64,000 nucleotides of DNA from Litchfieldella qijiaojingensis (GCF_014651875.1 NZ_BMXS01000024.1:1-64000); one strand, 5' to 3'; positions 1-8,712 are shown, numbered from the stretch's first letter. Numbers and translations: made by a program. Notes: generated from the letters alone by a model not told the origin.

Positions 1-290
1 AGCGCAGTGGCAACATCGCCTGGCAATCGGCGCGGGGCAAGGGGCGTACCGACGAGACCCTGCGTCAGAGCCAACTGATCGCCAAGGGCAACCTCGTGAT
101 CCAGGCCGCCGACGGCATCGTCGCCGAGGTGCCCGAGATCAATGAACAAACCGTCAGCCAGACCATCGACGCCATGGTCGAAGCCGACCCCGACCTCGCC
201 TGGCTCAAGGAGATGGAAGCGCGCGGCGACATCGACTGGCGGCGGGTCAAGGAAATCCACGACAGCTGGGAATACGAACAGTCCGGGCTG
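1..290 (+). repeat. Direct repeat copy A shared by the two CdiA-CT modules
   Basis: This stretch is nearly identical to 3798-4087 at constant offset 3797, differing mainly at third codon positions. It encodes the end of the haemagglutinin repeats and the start of the pretoxin region. Such shared DNA upstream of variable toxin tails can serve as a recombination site for swapping toxin modules. Confidence 0.85.
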
Positions 291-1892
291 GGAGGTGGCC
301 TGGCGATGGCGGTCGCCATCGTTGCTGCTGCCACCGGCCAATACTACGTCGGGCCGTTGCTGGGCACTGGGGCAGTGGCCGCTGCTGGTGGTGCCGCCGT
401 CGGCTCGCTGGCCGGCACCGCCGCAGTCAGTGCGATCAATAACCGCGGCGATCTGGGGGATGTGTTCGACGACACCTTCTCCAGCGACAGCCTGCGTAGC
501 GCGGCCACCGCCGCCGTCAGCGCCGGGGTCACCAAGGGCGTGATGGGGAAAACCACCACGACCGGCCTGAACTTCAGCAACGCCGGCGACATCGCCCGCT
601 TCGCCGGCCAGCGCGCCGCGCAAACGGCCATCCACGCCGGCGTCAGCACCGCCATCGAGGGCGGCAGCCTCAGCGACAACCTCGAGGCCGGCCTCGACGG
701 CGTACTGACCGAAGTGGTCGCCGCCGTGCTGTTCGACGCGGTGGGCGATTATGCCAAAGGCCACTTCGATCATGGCAGCCCGCAGAAGATCGCCCTGCAT
801 GCCCTGGCCGGCGGCGCGGTCGCCGAAGCCACGGGCGGCGACTTCCGAACCGGCGCGCTGGCCGCCGGCGCCAACGAAGCGCTGGTGGAGCACCTGGCCG
901 AGCTGGTCAACGACGACCCGCAGCTGCTGGTCGTCGCCTCGCAGATCACCGGCATCATCGCCGCCGAACTGACGGACGGCGATGTGAATCAAGGCGCCGA
1001 GATTGCCGGGTATTCGACGCAGTACAACTACCTTTCCCACCAGAAGGTGGATGAGGTGAAGAACTGCCTGAGTGGAGCGACCTGTTCCAGCGAAGAACAG
1101 CAGGAGAAAATGCTGGCCGAGGCCGAGCAGCTTAGCCAAATGTTGGACGAGGAAATGAATGGGCTTTGCCAACAGAACCCGACGAGCGATGCATGTCGCA
1201 CGGCTATCAACGCCGCCACGCAATATGCGGCGATGCGGGATGCCTGGGCGGTGATGAAAGGCGATGTCAGTCGTTCCTCGCGGAATCTGTTCGACAACGT
1301 ATACAACAGCGATGGCGCCGAGGATCGCTTCTCCCTATATTACAATACCATCGACAATCGGGCGGACTTCTTTGGTGCTAGTGACCGGTATGAGCAAAAT
1401 CTGGGAGCTGGTGCGAAGTGGTTCGGCGGGGCGAAGTTTGTGTCGCGGGCCAGGTGGACTGGTCTTGGGGCGAAGGAAGATTGGTCAGATTACACCTTCC
1501 CAGCAGGCGCCCTTCTTACTGCAGGTTGGCATGTCGGGGATATTTATGACTGGCGCGCCGAAGCAGGAGAGACACTGATGCAGGGAGGGTTCGATAACTT
1601 CAGGACACTATATAATAACCCCGAGGCTGATTCAGTGGCGTGGGATATTAACCAGCTTAAGAATGAGCAACGGATATTGCAGCCTATTCATGAGGCATAT
1701 CTGGAAGATAGGGACTGGTTTGCTGGGGCCGGAAAATGGGCCACGGACTCTGACTCGTATGTAACATCACGGTTTTTGAGGGATGATATGAAGCAGATGT
1801 CAGGAGGGGTTGATATCCTAGACTATGACTCTCGTATTGAATACGGGTGCAAGTTGCTTGGCTACGATGCAGCTCAAGGATGTAGTCCATGA
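3..1892 (+). CDS. CdiA/FHA-family toxin C-terminal part (CdiA-CT module 1), 5' end outside window
   Basis: The reading frame is open from the left edge, so this is the 3' part of a larger gene. The first ~100 codons match the end of the haemagglutinin-repeat region of the second module downstream. A hydrophobic Ala/Gly-rich pretoxin segment follows (about nt 280-900). Then comes a PT-VENN-like segment ending in YNYLSHQK at nt 1023-1046, where VENN or YNRQ motifs usually mark the toxin boundary. The remaining ~280 residues are variable: four closely placed cysteines (NC, TC, LC, AC) and then an aromatic-rich domain I do not recognise. By analogy with CDI systems, this tail would be delivered into neighbouring cells. 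The stop overlaps the next start (ATGA at 1889-1892), the usual toxin-immunity arrangement. Whether the upstream gene is full-length with a signal peptide cannot be seen. Confidence 0.8.
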   Translation, partial: RSGNIAWQSARGKGRTDETLRQSQLIAKGNLVIQAADGIVAEVPEINEQTVSQTIDAMVEADPDLAWLKEMEARGDIDWRRVKEIHDSWEYEQSGLGGGLAMAVAIVAAATGQYYVGPLLGTGAVAAAGGAAVGSLAGTAAVSAINNRGDLGDVFDDTFSSDSLRSAATAAVSAGVTKGVMGKTTTTGLNFSNAGDIARFAGQRAAQTAIHAGVSTAIEGGSLSDNLEAGLDGVLTEVVAAVLFDAVGDYAKGHFDHGSPQKIALHALAGGAVAEATGGDFRTGALAAGANEALVEHLAELVNDDPQLLVVASQITGIIAAELTDGDVNQGAEIAGYSTQYNYLSHQKVDEVKNCLSGATCSSEEQQEKMLAEAEQLSQMLDEEMNGLCQQNPTSDACRTAINAATQYAAMRDAWAVMKGDVSRSSRNLFDNVYNSDGAEDRFSLYYNTIDNRADFFGASDRYEQNLGAGAKWFGGAKFVSRARWTGLGAKEDWSDYTFPAGALLTAGWHVGDIYDWRAEAGETLMQGGFDNFRTLYNNPEADSVAWDINQLKNEQRILQPIHEAYLEDRDWFAGAGKWATDSDSYVTSRFLRDDMKQMSGGVDILDYDSRIEYGCKLLGYDAAQGCSP

Positions 1893-2353
1893 GTTTCGAG
1901 ATAAAATATCCTCGGGGAAAGGTGATTTTTGGGTTTACGCTATGTCCCGCTGTCGTAGCGTCGTTTTGGGCTGGTGTTGAACTCTTTTACCATCTTCTTC
2001 CCAAATTTTTGTTGAGTAAAAATTGGACAGAGCTTTTCTCCGAATTTTTTATGATATTGTGGGTAGTGTCGGCGGGGGGTATGGTTTTTTATGGGATTCC
2101 AGCCTTCCTGCTTGCACTACTCTATGCTTCGCTAAAGCTCAGTAAGTCCCTAAAGAATTATTTTCTCGTTTTCATTGCGGGTGGTGTTGGTGCGCAGGTT
2201 TGGGGGGGGATGTTCATCCTAGTGTTGAACTGGATGGAGAGGATATTCGAGTTTCCTTGGGCGTTTCTTATGGGGGCATTTTCTTCACTCATCATCGCAA
2301 TTTTTGTCCTGCCAAAGCCTGCCATGACTGATGAAGGCACTTCGGTAGAATAG
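1889..2353 (+). CDS. Putative membrane immunity protein for CdiA-CT module 1
   Basis: A 154-residue, strongly hydrophobic protein with about four predicted membrane segments: near residues 10-30, 45-70, 85-110 and 120-142. It starts inside the toxin gene stop (ATGA overlap), which implies translational coupling. Its composition is clearly more AT-rich than the toxin gene body, as is common for horizontally exchanged immunity genes. No conserved family is recognised. The immunity role is inferred only from position, size and membrane character. A polytopic membrane immunity protein would suit a toxin that acts at or crosses the inner membrane. Confidence 0.65.
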   Translation: MSFEIKYPRGKVIFGFTLCPAVVASFWAGVELFYHLLPKFLLSKNWTELFSEFFMILWVVSAGGMVFYGIPAFLLALLYASLKLSKSLKNYFLVFIAGGVGAQVWGGMFILVLNWMERIFEFPWAFLMGAFSSLIIAIFVLPKPAMTDEGTSVE

Positions 2354-2390
2354 TTTGATTGTGAGGAGAGTAGCTGCAACACCTCACACG

Positions 2391-2401
2391 GCTCTTTAAC
2401 A
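2391..2401 (+). promoter_or_regulatory. boxA-like antitermination motif
   Basis: GCTCTTTAACA followed by ATTTGC matches the NusB/NusE-binding boxA of rRNA leaders and other Nus-controlled transcripts. It lies between the module 1 immunity gene and the orphan module, just before CdiA homology resumes without a start codon. A role in blocking Rho termination across this poorly translated junction is inference. A chance match cannot be excluded. Confidence 0.45.
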
Positions 2402-2503
2402 ATTTGCTTTTCAACCCTGGTCCGCCGTGGCGGGATTCACTTCGCTGGCCAGGGCCCCCACAAAAGTCTGGCCGGCGAGATTCGTGGCGGCCAGGTCAGC
2501 CTG

Positions 2504-5500
2504 TTGGCGCGCGAAGGCGACATCGTCAACGACCGCACCGCGGTCACCGCCGGCCACGCGCGTGCCTATGACACCTATCTCGATCAAGGCGGGCTGATCC
2601 GCGCCCGCGACAGCCTGGAACTGAATGCCGGGCGCGATATCGTCAACCGTGCCGAGATCGAAAGCCAGGGCGACGTCGCCTTCCTCGCGGGGCGCGATAT
2701 CGTCACCGACGCCGTGGCCGATGTCCGCCGCCAGGTCAGCGGCTATGAAGCGGGTGTCGGGGAAGGCAGCGAGCGCACCACGCAACTCGGCGCCAGTCTC
2801 ACGGCAGGGGGCGATGCCGCGCTGATCGCCGGCCGTGACGTGAGGCTCACCGCCAGCACGGTCGACGCCGACGGTGCCCTGGCCGTGGCGGCGGCCCGCG
2901 ACATCCGCCTCGAGGCCGGCGAGGACACCACCCACGACTGGGGGGAGACCGACAGCCGCCGGTGGTATGCCAAGGAGCGCACCGATGAGGAATCCGTTAA
3001 CCAGGTCGGCAGCCAACTGAGCAGCGGCGGCGACACCCACCTCAGCGCCGGGCGCGACGTGCGCCTGGCGGCCAGCGAGATCGACAGCCGCGCGGGCCTG
3101 GCCATCGCCGCGGGCAACGACATCGTCCTCGACGCCGCCGAGAACACCAGCCAAACCCAGACCCGCACCGGGCCATTCCGCCGTTCGCAAACCCGCAGCG
3201 TCGAACAAGCCGGCAGCGAACTGAAGGCCAGGGAAGACGTCGCCCTCCAGGCGCAGCGCCACATCACCGCCATCGCCAGTCGCGCCGAAGCCGGCGGCAA
3301 CCTGGCACTCGACGCCGGTGGCGACCTCACCCTGGCCTCGGCGGCCAACGTTCGCCACCACGAATCCCACACCGCCACCACCGACTGGACCAGCCGCCGG
3401 GTGCGCCAGCAAGGCAGCGAACTGCTGGCCGGCGACACCCTCACGCTGCGCAGCGGGCGCGATCTGCGCCTGATCGCCAGCGAGGCCAAGGCCGGCGACG
3501 ACGCCTTCCTGATCGCCGGTCGCGACGTCGAACTGCTCGCCGCCAACGATCAGGACTACTCCCTCTACGAAAAGGAAGAGAGCGGCCTGTTCAGCAGTCG
3601 CTACCAGCGCGACGAAATCAACGATATTCGCGCCGTGGGCAGCCGGCTCGAAAGCGGTAATGATCTCACCGTGGTCAGCGGTGTCGATCAACGCTACCAA
3701 GGCGCCCGCCTCGAGTCCGGCAACGACCTGACCCTGGCCAGCGGCGGCACCCTCCACTTCGAAGCCGCCAGCGACGTCCACACCGAAGCCCACGAGAAGC
3801 GCAGCGGCAACATCGCCTGGCAATCGTCGCGGGGCGAAGGCCGCACCGACGAAACCCTGCGCCAGAGCCAACTGATCGCCAAGGGCAACCGGGTCATCCA
3901 GGCCGCCGACGGCATCGTCGCCGAGGTGCCCGAGATCAACGAACAAACCGTCAGCCAGACCATCGACGCCATGGTCGAGGCCGACCCCGATCTCGCCTGG
4001 CTCAAGGAGATGGAGGAACGCGGCGACATCGACTGGCGGCGGGTCAAGGAGATCCACGACAGCTGGGAGTACGAGCACTCCGGGCTGAGTGGCGTCGCCC
4101 AACTGGTCGTCGCCATCGTCGTGGCCTACTTCACCGCCGGCGCCGCCAGTGGCCTGGTGGCCAGTGGCGCCTCGGCGGCGGGGGCCTCCACCGCCGCCGG
4201 CAGTGCCTGGGCTGCCGCGTCGGCCGGCGCCGCCGCGGGCTGGGCCAACGTCGCGGCCACGGCCGCGCTGACCAGCATGGCCAGCACCGCCGCGGTGAGT
4301 GCCATCAACAACCGTGGCGATCTCGGTGACACCCTCGACGACACCTTCTCCAGCGACGCCCTGAAAGGCTACGCGGTGGCGGCGGCCAGTGCCGGGATCA
4401 CCCAGGGCGTCATGGGCGAGTCCACCGACACCACCCAACTCGACTTCAGCAACGCCAGTGACGTCGCCCGCTTCGCCGGCGAGCGCGCCGCGCAAACGGC
4501 CATCCACGCCGGCGTCAGCACCGCCATCGAGGGCGGCAGCCTGGGCGACAACCTCGAGGCTGGCCTCGAAGACGCGCTGACGCATGTGGTCTCTGGCGTG
4601 CTGTTCCATGCGGTGGGCGACTATGCCGTCGACCAGGAATGGGCGGAAGGCAGCCCAGAGAAAATCGCGCTGCATGCGCTGGCCGGCGGTGCGGTTGCCG
4701 AAGCCATGGGCGGAGATTTCAAGACCGGCGCATTGGCAGCAGGGGCCAGCGAGGCGTTAGCTGACAAACTGGTCGAGAGTGCCCAAGAGAATCCCCTCCT
4801 GTCCAACACCGTGGCCCAACTCGTCGGTATCGCGGCGGCTGGTCTTGTCGGTGGCGATGTGGAGCAAGGTGCCTGGATTGCGGGGCAGGCGGAAAGCTAC
4901 AACCGCCAAGCGCACGCCCATGAGAAAGAGATCGCTCAACAACTTGCTGAGCAAAGTGATGGCAAGTACATAGCTGAAGAAATTGAGCAAGCTCTGCGCG
5001 GAATGTTTAACGATGAGCTGGGAGAGTCGCCGGGGTCTAACGTCGTGGTGGATCTGCACGACCTCGATGCCATTGATGCCAGCTACTATGACTTCGATGG
5101 TGAATGGCTCGCTACCCCTGGGGGCGACGGTAACACCCGTTATCTCGTCCAGATGGTACCAACGGATACGTCGCCGGAACTGGTCGACTACATTATCGAG
5201 CAGACAGGGGGAGTATCGTCTTCCTATCGTGCGATGGTATCTCCTACTCCGAGCCCTCGTCCCGAGCCCAAACTACGCTTCCCGGGCAGCATCGCCATGG
5301 CGGCTGGGCTACCCTACAACCTCAATCAGACCGATAGCCGGCCATGGGCGGAGATCAAACAAGGCCAGGAAGCACTCACCCGTGGTATCGCCAGCCTAGC
5401 GGCACTCCCGGTGACCGGCCCTTATGCGGCAGCCAATCTGACGGCTCGTGCAGCGGCAGGCTTATTCGCCACCGGTGCAGGTTTCGACGCACTAGGACAG

Positions 5501-5902
5501 TATGCGCAAGGGGGCGAATACCGCCCCGGCCAGACGCTGATGGCTGGCATCACTGCATTGGGCTATGGGCCACTGGCGGGTGGGGGGATACTGGGCAATG
5601 CCGCTGTGGGTGCTGTTGCAGGGGGGACGAGCACCGCTGCTAATAACTGGGTGTATGATGAGAACAAGTCGGTGGGTATAGGTGCGCTTTTTGGTGCAGG
5701 TGCCGGTGGGCTCGGTACTCTGTTTGGTGGGGTTGTCGCAAGAGAAACTCAAGGTATTCCCCGCCAGATAAGTTTGCCTTACTTCCAGACGCCAGCATCC
5801 ATTACCATCCCATTGCCATCCGCGGAATCCTTGGGTAATGCCACCCAGACAATGATCAGTAATATGCCGGCACTGATTAACCTTCCTGATGTTGAGAGAT
5901 AA
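2504..5902 (+). CDS. Orphan CdiA-CT module 2: haemagglutinin repeats, pretoxin and toxin tail
   Basis: Homology to FHA/CdiA proteins begins abruptly near nt 2411, with no ATG. The first possible start is TTG at 2504 with no convincing Shine-Dalgarno. There is no signal peptide or TPS secretion domain, so this is a displaced 3' cdiA fragment of about 1132 residues. Residues ~1-470 are haemagglutinin type 2 repeats with recurring GRD(I/V)xLxA motifs. Next come a pretoxin segment shared with module 1 and a PT-VENN-like region ending in YNRQAH at nt 4898-4915. The toxin tail is ~328 residues: an acidic N-terminal part, a Pro-rich linker (PTPSPRPEP), then a Gly/Ala-rich hydrophobic region suggestive of membrane insertion. 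The family of the tail is unknown. A putative immunity gene follows 12 bases downstream. Confidence 0.75.
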   Translation: MAREGDIVNDRTAVTAGHARAYDTYLDQGGLIRARDSLELNAGRDIVNRAEIESQGDVAFLAGRDIVTDAVADVRRQVSGYEAGVGEGSERTTQLGASLTAGGDAALIAGRDVRLTASTVDADGALAVAAARDIRLEAGEDTTHDWGETDSRRWYAKERTDEESVNQVGSQLSSGGDTHLSAGRDVRLAASEIDSRAGLAIAAGNDIVLDAAENTSQTQTRTGPFRRSQTRSVEQAGSELKAREDVALQAQRHITAIASRAEAGGNLALDAGGDLTLASAANVRHHESHTATTDWTSRRVRQQGSELLAGDTLTLRSGRDLRLIASEAKAGDDAFLIAGRDVELLAANDQDYSLYEKEESGLFSSRYQRDEINDIRAVGSRLESGNDLTVVSGVDQRYQGARLESGNDLTLASGGTLHFEAASDVHTEAHEKRSGNIAWQSSRGEGRTDETLRQSQLIAKGNRVIQAADGIVAEVPEINEQTVSQTIDAMVEADPDLAWLKEMEERGDIDWRRVKEIHDSWEYEHSGLSGVAQLVVAIVVAYFTAGAASGLVASGASAAGASTAAGSAWAAASAGAAAGWANVAATAALTSMASTAAVSAINNRGDLGDTLDDTFSSDALKGYAVAAASAGITQGVMGESTDTTQLDFSNASDVARFAGERAAQTAIHAGVSTAIEGGSLGDNLEAGLEDALTHVVSGVLFHAVGDYAVDQEWAEGSPEKIALHALAGGAVAEAMGGDFKTGALAAGASEALADKLVESAQENPLLSNTVAQLVGIAAAGLVGGDVEQGAWIAGQAESYNRQAHAHEKEIAQQLAEQSDGKYIAEEIEQALRGMFNDELGESPGSNVVVDLHDLDAIDASYYDFDGEWLATPGGDGNTRYLVQMVPTDTSPELVDYIIEQTGGVSSSYRAMVSPTPSPRPEPKLRFPGSIAMAAGLPYNLNQTDSRPWAEIKQGQEALTRGIASLAALPVTGPYAAANLTARAAAGLFATGAGFDALGQYAQGGEYRPGQTLMAGITALGYGPLAGGGILGNAAVGAVAGGTSTAANNWVYDENKSVGIGALFGAGAGGLGTLFGGVVARETQGIPRQISLPYFQTPASITIPLPSAESLGNATQTMISNMPALINLPDVER
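3798..4087 (+). repeat. Direct repeat copy B within orphan CdiA-CT module
   Basis: Partner of the repeat at 1-290 (offset 3797). After the two copies diverge in the hydrophobic pretoxin stretch, protein similarity resumes at TAAVSAINNRGDLGD and runs to the toxin boundary. The modules therefore share everything except the toxin and immunity ends. Confidence 0.85.
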
Positions 5903-5914
5903 GGAGACGACGCA

Positions 5915-6742
5915 GTGATGCCGAAACTTGATAAAAGAAGTGCTAATAGGCAGTGGGTTAAGGATAGGACATGGCCAGAGTTTTTGCTCTACCATTTAAA
6001 GTACAGCTTGCTTGCTGTCGTCGCCTTTCTCTTTTTCTGGAATAGTGTGGCTATTGGGGAGTGGCTGTATGCCCTTTTTGGTGCTGAGCTGAGAGGTTAC
6101 GGTCCTCCACAACAGCGTTGGCATCGTGTATGGGCGGTAGGCTTCGTTGCCATGTATCTATTCGGTCTAATGATCGGGCTGTTCAATATGTGGTATTACA
6201 GAAAACATCCTGAAGAAGCAAGTAGATTAAGGAAGAGGCAAGAAGAGCGGAAAAATGAGAAGACCTATGAGGCCCAAAATTCACCAATGCGCGCCTCCTT
6301 TATCGAACCAACTGCTGCAGGCGATATCGTGCATCGCGCTGAGTTGAGTAAGACGGAGCAGGGTTATGCGTTGCGGCTGAGCCAAACGGGGCAGGATGTT
6401 CAGCAGGAAGACCGCATAGAGAAGTTTGAGTCTGAGCAGGCGGTGAAGCAGTATCTTGAGCAAAATACCCCGTTTCGATGGGGTGATTTTATTACTCCAG
6501 CAGCTATTGAGAAGAACAGGCAGGCGAATGAAGAAATACCACCGATCGGTTTGCTGATGGATAAGCTTGGGCTCTCTGGGATATTCGGGTCGTTATTGAG
6601 CATTATCTTAGTGACCAAACACATGCCCGCATTAACAGAAGACGGGATGAGTGACGTGCTGAGAAGTTTTGTCATCGTGCTCGCTGCTGTGTTTGGCTGG
6701 TGGGTAGGAAGGCAATGTTCACGGCTGTTCAAGCAGCAGTGA
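5915..6742 (+). CDS. Putative membrane immunity protein for CdiA-CT module 2
   Basis: A 275-residue protein that starts 12 bases after the toxin stop, behind an AGGAGA ribosome-binding site. It has two N-terminal membrane segments (about residues 25-48 and 70-93), a charged soluble middle of ~110 residues, and two C-terminal membrane segments (about 214-230 and 246-266). Base composition is AT-richer than the surrounding core genome. No family is recognised. Immunity function is inferred from tight placement after a toxin tail and from membrane topology. The Gly/Ala-rich toxin tail and the membrane immunity candidate are mutually consistent. Confidence 0.6.
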   Translation: MMPKLDKRSANRQWVKDRTWPEFLLYHLKYSLLAVVAFLFFWNSVAIGEWLYALFGAELRGYGPPQQRWHRVWAVGFVAMYLFGLMIGLFNMWYYRKHPEEASRLRKRQEERKNEKTYEAQNSPMRASFIEPTAAGDIVHRAELSKTEQGYALRLSQTGQDVQQEDRIEKFESEQAVKQYLEQNTPFRWGDFITPAAIEKNRQANEEIPPIGLLMDKLGLSGIFGSLLSIILVTKHMPALTEDGMSDVLRSFVIVLAAVFGWWVGRQCSRLFKQQ

Positions 6743-6765
6743 ACGGTAAGGCAATGGAAGGCAAC

Positions 6766-6933
6766 CTAGCCAGCGGCGTCGATCAACGCTACCAAGGTGC
6801 CCGCCTCGAGTCCGGTAACGACCTGACCCTGGCCAGCGGCGGCGCCATCCACTTCGAAGCCGCCAGCGACCTGTACACTGAATCCCACGAGGAGCGCAGC
6901 AGCAACTTCTGTGCTCTCCCCAAGTGGAAGTGA
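6766..6933 (+). pseudogene. Remnant of a third CdiA haemagglutinin module
   Basis: Codons here read SGVDQRYQGARLESGNDL and continue for about 45 residues almost identical to module 2 near nt 3690-3815. The frame then leaves CdiA homology after ERSSNF and stops. It begins only ~25 bases after the module 2 immunity stop. It has no toxin and no immunity gene, so it is a decayed third module or a recombination scar marking the right edge of the accessory cluster. Confidence 0.8.
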
Positions 6934-6954
6934 CAATGGTAACGAAGCGTTGAG

Positions 6955-7566
6955 CTAGACCGGATCTGTTTCGGCTTCTGCTTTGATGGCCTCTTGAACG
7001 GCTTTGCGAGCTTCAATCCGTTGCATATAACGATGAAGTGTAGGCCAATCCTTGATATCTATCGAAAAGTTGGGCATCCAGGTGAGCACAGTGTAGAGGT
7101 AAGGGTCAGCTATGCTGTAAGTCCCCATCAGGTAGTCCTGGTGCTCAAGAGTGTTGACGAGGAAGTCGAATCGCTTGAAGAGCTTCTTCTTGAAAATGTC
7201 TTTCACATCTTCAGGAATCTCGTCGTTGAATAGCGGATTGCTACCGCCATGGATTTCAGAGGTGATGAAGTTGAGCCACTCCTGCAGGCGGACTCGCTCC
7301 CAGCTTCCATTGGCAGGTGCCAGCTCGGCATCGGGTACCAAATCAGCGAGATACTGCACAATGGCCGGGCCTTCTGTTAGCACCTTGCCATTGTCCAACT
7401 CAAGGGCGGCAACATACCCCTTTGGATTGACTTCCAGGAAGTTTCCGCCTTCTGCAGTCTTCTTGGTCTTGTTGTTGATTCGGACCAGTTGGAATTCAAG
7501 CCCAAGCTCCCGCATGAGGATATGAGGGGAAAGTGAGCATGCCTTGGGGGCGAAATATAGCTTCAT
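6955..7566 (-). CDS. gstA: Glutathione S-transferase, beta-class like
   Basis: A 203-residue protein starting MKLYFAPKACSLSPHI, the thioredoxin-fold N-terminus of bacterial beta-class GSTs, with the characteristic Cys10 and the SPH motif. The glutathione-binding NPKGYVAAL and EGPAIVQYLAD segments are present, followed by the all-helical C-terminal domain with SIADPYLY. It would conjugate glutathione to electrophiles or act in redox protection in the cytosol. I chose the start at 7566 because AAGAGG lies just upstream and the upstream in-frame extension lacks family similarity. It is downstream of, and co-directional with, a LysR regulator gene, with a 186-base gap. Confidence 0.92.
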   Translation of the reverse strand: MKLYFAPKACSLSPHILMRELGLEFQLVRINNKTKKTAEGGNFLEVNPKGYVAALELDNGKVLTEGPAIVQYLADLVPDAELAPANGSWERVRLQEWLNFITSEIHGGSNPLFNDEIPEDVKDIFKKKLFKRFDFLVNTLEHQDYLMGTYSIADPYLYTVLTWMPNFSIDIKDWPTLHRYMQRIEARKAVQEAIKAEAETDPV

Positions 7567-7752
7567 ACTGCCTCTTGGTAGGTATTTCCGTAAGTGTTGA
7601 GTGGGCCTTTCCATACTCGGCATTGGTGCCGTAAACCTACGAGGTATGCTACAAAGCTGATCTTGGTAGGTAAAATCACAATTCATGTTTCTGACATAAG
7701 CTGTCCTAATGATGCGTTGTCCTATATGGAATGGGCGCTTCTGGGAGCTGCT

Positions 7753-8649
7753 TTATGGCTTTCTGGATAATGTGTCAGCGACATTTTGAATGTGATCGAG
7801 TAACGCAGTGACGGGCAGAGACTTGTGATTGGAGGCTGCAAGTACCAAACCGAACTCACGGTATACAGACTCAGCCAGTTCCATGACGCGAATGCCACGA
7901 ATGTCGTCCGGAACGGTCGAGAACGGCACCACGGAAAGCCCCATCCCTTCCCTGATTAGTGAATAGGCCGTATCCCAGTCCTGCACGGAAATGCGAACAT
8001 TTTTGAGGTCTACTCCGTGCTGAGAGGCGATTTCCTGGCCATGTAAATGACAACCGCCCGTTGCGGCGATAAAGGGTTCGTCCACCAGTTCGTGGAGTGC
8101 GACGCCTTTTGAAGATGATCGGCGGGCCAAGGGGTGTGCAGAGGGCATCACGACTACCCAGGCATCCCTACCGAGAGGTATCGCCTGTCGGTGGGGAGCG
8201 GGGTTCATGACGACGCCTAGGTCGATGCTTTCATTGGCCAGCCATTCTTCAACCTCTTTATCCGTACCATTCAGGTGGACCACTTCGATACCAGGATGTA
8301 TTCGGGAAAACGAACTGATGAGCGGTCGAAGCATTAAGGCGAAGACTGAAGGGAAGCTTGCGAGCGTGATCCTTCCCTTATCCCACTCCTTGGCGGAATC
8401 TGCCAGGTTCTGGATCGATTCGAGCTCAGCCAGCATCTGACGAGCTCTGTCCAATACCTGTTGCCCTACGGCGGTAACGGACGTCTGGCGGCGTTCTCGC
8501 ACGAAGACCTTGATGCCGAGGCTCTCTTCCATCTGTGTAATCGCCTGACTCGCGCCGGACTGGGTAATGCCATAGCGTTCAGCGGCTTTCGACACACTGC
8601 CGGCGTCGGCAACGGCAACGAGCAGCCGCCAGTGCAAGAGGTTCATCAT
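7753..8649 (-). CDS. LysR-family transcriptional regulator
   Basis: A 298-residue LysR-type regulator. The N-terminal winged helix-turn-helix is clear (residues ~4-63, with GSVSKAAERYGITQSGASQA), followed by a type 2 periplasmic-binding-protein fold for effector sensing. AAGGAG lies 10 bases before the first of two adjacent ATG codons. It is not divergent from a neighbour: the gab operon terminator lies upstream and the glutathione transferase gene downstream on the same strand, so its target is unclear. The downstream gst gene is the simplest candidate. Confidence 0.9.
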   Translation of the reverse strand: MMNLLHWRLLVAVADAGSVSKAAERYGITQSGASQAITQMEESLGIKVFVRERRQTSVTAVGQQVLDRARQMLAELESIQNLADSAKEWDKGRITLASFPSVFALMLRPLISSFSRIHPGIEVVHLNGTDKEVEEWLANESIDLGVVMNPAPHRQAIPLGRDAWVVVMPSAHPLARRSSSKGVALHELVDEPFIAATGGCHLHGQEIASQHGVDLKNVRISVQDWDTAYSLIREGMGLSVVPFSTVPDDIRGIRVMELAESVYREFGLVLAASNHKSLPVTALLDHIQNVADTLSRKP

Positions 8650-8690
8650 GTCAGTAGCTCTCCTTATATGCAGGCTGTGAATCTCTAAGG

Positions 8691-8712
8691 AAACACTGAA
8701 TGAACGTTTTGA
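8691..8712. repeat. Terminal fragment of a GGAAACnCTGA repeat family
   Basis: AGGAAACACTGAATGAACG resembles the ends of the elements at 14265 and 60133 in this window. Only one end is visible here. It lies between the LysR start and the gabT terminator. Confidence 0.4.

Noticed and set aside
2411-4675. Long leftward open frame (754 codons) opposite the orphan CdiA module
   Set aside because: It mirrors the GC-rich haemagglutinin repeats. The rightward frame has clear repeat motifs, and the antisense product is low-complexity Gly/Ala/Val.
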